NCBI GenBank assembly: GCA_041661865.1 | Contig: JBAZTO010000073.1 | Location: forward strand, 1-14,635 | Direction: 5' to 3' | Length of the DNA: 14,635 bases | Origin: JBAZTO01 sp041661865 | GTDB taxonomy: Bacteria; Planctomycetota; Phycisphaerae; SM23-33 | In this document: positions 12,390 through 14,635 of the stretch, one piece after another | Position numbering within the stretch: the first letter of the stretch is position 1 | Layout of the letters: every line of letters begins with the position of its first letter | Notes under the pieces: generated by a model | The model's input: only the letters and a program-made list of their open reading frames with translations | Told to the model about the DNA's origin: nothing | The model's database searches: none | Translations under genes and position numbers: made by a program

Positions 12390-14417
12390 CTATTGGCGAA
12401 TAAGGGTTTCTTTGGGATGCTTTTGGACGACGATGCCGGCCTGGGCCGAACCGCTCAGCACGAACGTTGTCTGTTGCGAGGTCACGACGGCCGGCGTGAA
12501 CTGCCGGATTTCCTTGTCGCTCTGCATGGCCTCGCTGAGAATCCGCGTGCGACTCTCGGGCAGGTTGTCCAGTTCCTTTTGCCCCAGTGCCAGGCCCGTG
12601 CGAGGAAGCGTCATGCGGAGATAGAGCCTGTCGTCCTTGTTCTCCACCAGCATCTGCATGGCGGCGAACAATTCGCGGAGGTTGGTGGGGGCCAACCGTT
12701 GCGGCATCTCGCTGGCCATGGCGTGCGTGGATGACGTGGCGTCGCAGGCCGTGAGGGTGTAGTCGCCCTCGGCCAGGTCTTCAGGGAGCGCGAACTCCAC
12801 CGGCAGCGTTGTCTTGTCCTTGCGGAAGGGCCGAAGGGTCAGGCGACCGGTGACGGTCTCGCCGGGGCGATAGACTTTGCCATCCAGTTCCAAGCGGAGG
12901 ATCTCGGCAGTGTGCTGGCGGGACTCGACGCTGACGTGCGTGCTGATTTTTTCGATGCGTGGTGCGGCGCTGAAAGGATTATTGAGCACGCCTACCAGCG
13001 GCCGCAGCAGGTCGCTGGCGAAGGGGCCCCATTGCTGGTCGCTTGAAATGTTGCTGGCGCGGTAAGTACCTAATCCTTCAAAGGTTATTTCAATGTCATA
13101 ACGGACGGTATGCAGTTCGGGCAGGTCGCGCCAACTGCCGGCTGCGTCCAGAATGGCCATGCCGATCAGCATGGGGGTCAGCAGGCGGTGCCTGGCCACC
13201 TGGTAGGAGAACTGCTGTTTTCTGCCGTCGTCCTGCCAGTCGATGGTGAAGGTCACGGGGATCAGAGGCGTCTGCTTGCCCAGGACGCCGGAGACGCCGG
13301 TGGATTCATCTCGCGTCAAGGTGCCCACGATGTCGGTGGCCGAGCCGAGCTTGAAGCTCTCCAGCAGGCTGGGGATGATGGTGTGAATGTAGGCTTGACT
13401 GATGGGGAACTCGGCGGGGCCTTGGCTGAAGAATCCGTGGCCAAAGGCCAGGATGCGCCCGTCGGCGACATCCGTGACGGTTCCGACGGCCGACATGTCG
13501 GCGTCCCCGCTGACCAGCGGCACGGCCAGGGCCGATCCGGGGGCCAGGGGCGGCGCCTTGGATGAGCCGGGGGCACTTGCCCCAGCCCCGCCGCCCTGGA
13601 CGGGCATGAAGCCGCGCGCCCGCAGGAGCGGACTCATCTTCTCCATCGTGGTGCGGCTAAAGCCGCTGAAGGCCAGGGGCGTGGCCAGCGGCGCCAGCTG
13701 CGGAAGGGAGGAGGACGCTTCATTCTGGCCCAGCCGCCCCAGAGGCCCCTGGGCGAGGTAATCGACCTTTCGCCAGTTCAGCGCAGCCTGGAGCATTTCC
13801 CCGTTGCCTTTGTCCGTGGAGGGCGCCGATTCGGTTTGTGACGCTTCGCCGGCAGGGTTGGCCGCCTTGCCGATCGCCAGCATCTGGGCGATGGGCTGGA
13901 TGCCGCAGATTGGCTCCTTGGTGGCCATGAAACCATAGGCCACCGCGCCGATGATCTTGTCCTTTCCGTCGGCGGGGTCGGTAAGGTAGACGGGCGAGCC
14001 GCTCATGCCGGCGGCCAGGCCCGCAGTGCCCAGCACCGGTCCCGACAGCTTGGCCAGAATCACGTCCTGGTGGGGGGCCCAGCGGGGCATCACCGACAGA
14101 ATCTCCACGTCAAAACGAACGATATCGGTGCCCGCGACGACCGTCAGGCCGTAGCCTCTCATGCCGCGCTGCACCTTGGACTGATGCATGTAGCGGTCGG
14201 AATTGCGGACCTGTTCGTCGGCCTCCCTGGCGGCTGGATCGTCTTGGGCGGCTGCTTCGTCGGCTGGGAGCAGTTCAGGTGGCGTCGTGGCGACCGTGAC
14301 GAGATCCGCCCCAGGCGGGTTGGAGGCCTCTCCAGAGGCGTCGGCCCGTTGGACCATTCCGCCCGCCCAGACAACCGCCGCAGCCAACAGGACGATCCTG
14401 GCTAGTGCAAACTTCAT
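12390..14417 (-). CDS. Exported SpoIVB-like (peptidase family S55) protease
   Basis: 675 residues; AGGAG lies six bases before the ATG. A signal peptide (about 1-28) suggests export. The S55 serine half comes first: GMRGYGLTV (85-93), FDVEILSVMP (102-111), DVILAKLSG (118-126), GMSGSPVYL (137-145, nucleophile probably S139), IIGAVAYGF (155-163), KEPICGIQPIAQML (167-180). After a variable linker (about 185-295) comes the second half, VGTVTDVADGRILAFGHGFF (311-330) with the probable catalytic H327, and IVGTLTRDESTGVSGVLG (363-380). The remaining 290 residues are probably beta-rich and unassigned. S55 proteases act in signalling, as SpoIVB does in Bacillus sporulation, but this is not a sporulation context. 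No PDZ domain is evident. First gene of an operon with the propeller gene, 10 bases downstream. Confidence 0.9.
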   Translation of the reverse strand: MKFALARIVLLAAAVVWAGGMVQRADASGEASNPPGADLVTVATTPPELLPADEAAAQDDPAAREADEQVRNSDRYMHQSKVQRGMRGYGLTVVAGTDIVRFDVEILSVMPRWAPHQDVILAKLSGPVLGTAGLAAGMSGSPVYLTDPADGKDKIIGAVAYGFMATKEPICGIQPIAQMLAIGKAANPAGEASQTESAPSTDKGNGEMLQAALNWRKVDYLAQGPLGRLGQNEASSSLPQLAPLATPLAFSGFSRTTMEKMSPLLRARGFMPVQGGGAGASAPGSSKAPPLAPGSALAVPLVSGDADMSAVGTVTDVADGRILAFGHGFFSQGPAEFPISQAYIHTIIPSLLESFKLGSATDIVGTLTRDESTGVSGVLGKQTPLIPVTFTIDWQDDGRKQQFSYQVARHRLLTPMLIGMAILDAAGSWRDLPELHTVRYDIEITFEGLGTYRASNISSDQQWGPFASDLLRPLVGVLNNPFSAAPRIEKISTHVSVESRQHTAEILRLELDGKVYRPGETVTGRLTLRPFRKDKTTLPVEFALPEDLAEGDYTLTACDATSSTHAMASEMPQRLAPTNLRELFAAMQMLVENKDDRLYLRMTLPRTGLALGQKELDNLPESRTRILSEAMQSDKEIRQFTPAVVTSQQTTFVLSGSAQAGIVVQKHPKETLIRQ

Positions 14418-14455
14418 TGAGGTCTCCTAAGCGGCCAAGAATTCACAGCAGGGAC

Positions 14456-14484
14456 ATGCTATGAGGGCACCTCGCCGCCGACAA
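14456..14484 (-). promoter_or_regulatory. Candidate promoter of the S55 protease-propeller operon
   Basis: On the minus strand TTGTCG (14484-14479) and TAGCAT (14461-14456) are 17 bases apart, each matching the sigma70 consensus at 4 of 6 positions. Transcription would start near 14449, giving a leader of about 32 nt that contains the AGGAG ribosome-binding site. Position is sensible, sequence match is modest. Confidence 0.3.
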
Positions 14485-14573
14485 GAGAAAAGCCAGTGGG
14501 ACCGGGGGCAAAGGTTCTGGATGGGGCATTGGGCAAGCTGGTGTAACGTATTGTGTGTAAGTTTGGCGTTGGT

Positions 14574-14628
14574 TGTCATGGGCTGGAGCGGAGGCGAGCG
14601 TAGCGAGCCGCAGCGCAGGCCCATGACA
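14574..14628. repeat. Inverted repeat upstream of the S55 protease operon
   Basis: TGTCATGGGC (14574-14583) and GCCCATGACA (14619-14628) are perfect 10-bp inverted arms around a 35-base GC-rich centre that contains GCGAGCGTAGCGAGC. It lies about 155 bases upstream of the protease start codon. It may be another dispersed repeat or a protein-binding palindrome. Bases 14485-14573 show nothing further. Confidence 0.65.
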
Positions 14629-14635
14629 CGGCGCA

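Noticed and set aside
11450..12403. 317-residue plus-strand open frame
   Set aside because: It is antisense to the propeller gene and glycine/alanine/arginine/aspartate-rich, with no domain and no ribosome-binding site.

Overview
The window is GC-rich chromosomal DNA from a Gram-negative-type bacterium. I read it as a member of the Planctomycetota, perhaps Phycisphaerae-like. The reasons are a TolC-type outer-membrane lipoprotein, a secreted SpoIVB-like (S55) protease, large secreted propeller proteins, a pseudopilin-like domain, zinc-ribbon membrane proteins, a uroporphyrinogen-decarboxylase-like protein of the kind common there, and intergenic spacers full of palindromic repeats. The taxon is an inference; there is no rRNA in the window and I see no tRNA.

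Layout. 1-103 is the tail of an unidentified gene. 253-3740 (+) is a probable three-gene operon of zinc-ribbon membrane proteins: two multi-pass paralogues and one single-pass protein with a pseudopilin-like C-terminus. 3978-4610 (+) is a Mn-type superoxide dismutase behind a long leader. 5031-5783 (+) is the DNA-repair protein RecO. Facing it, 5844-7697 (-) is a TolC-family lipoprotein with a near-consensus promoter placed so close to the start codon that its mRNA should be essentially leaderless. 8064-9191 (+) is a UroD-superfamily protein, and 9362-9877 (-) is a small lipoprotein in noticeably less GC-rich DNA. 12390-14417 (-) and 10028-12379 (-) form a tight two-gene operon: an S55 protease followed by a secreted beta-propeller protein.

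Spacers. Five intergenic regions each carry a different palindromic element (about 4681-4880, 7764-7895, 9257-9331, 9948-10024 and 14574-14628). The element at 7764-7895 contains four related 19-nt hairpins that differ only by paired, compensating changes and sit in a symmetric layout.

How the genes may work together. The zinc-ribbon trio looks like one membrane-associated unit: all three share an identical N-terminal C-x4-C-x16-C-x2-C knuckle, and the first two share the same membrane fold. The S55 protease and the propeller protein are both exported and translationally adjacent, which suggests a periplasmic or surface pair. In the S55 protein the serine half of the catalytic domain precedes the histidine half, the reverse of Bacillus SpoIVB as I remember it. 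SodA, RecO and the UroD-like protein look like independent genes.
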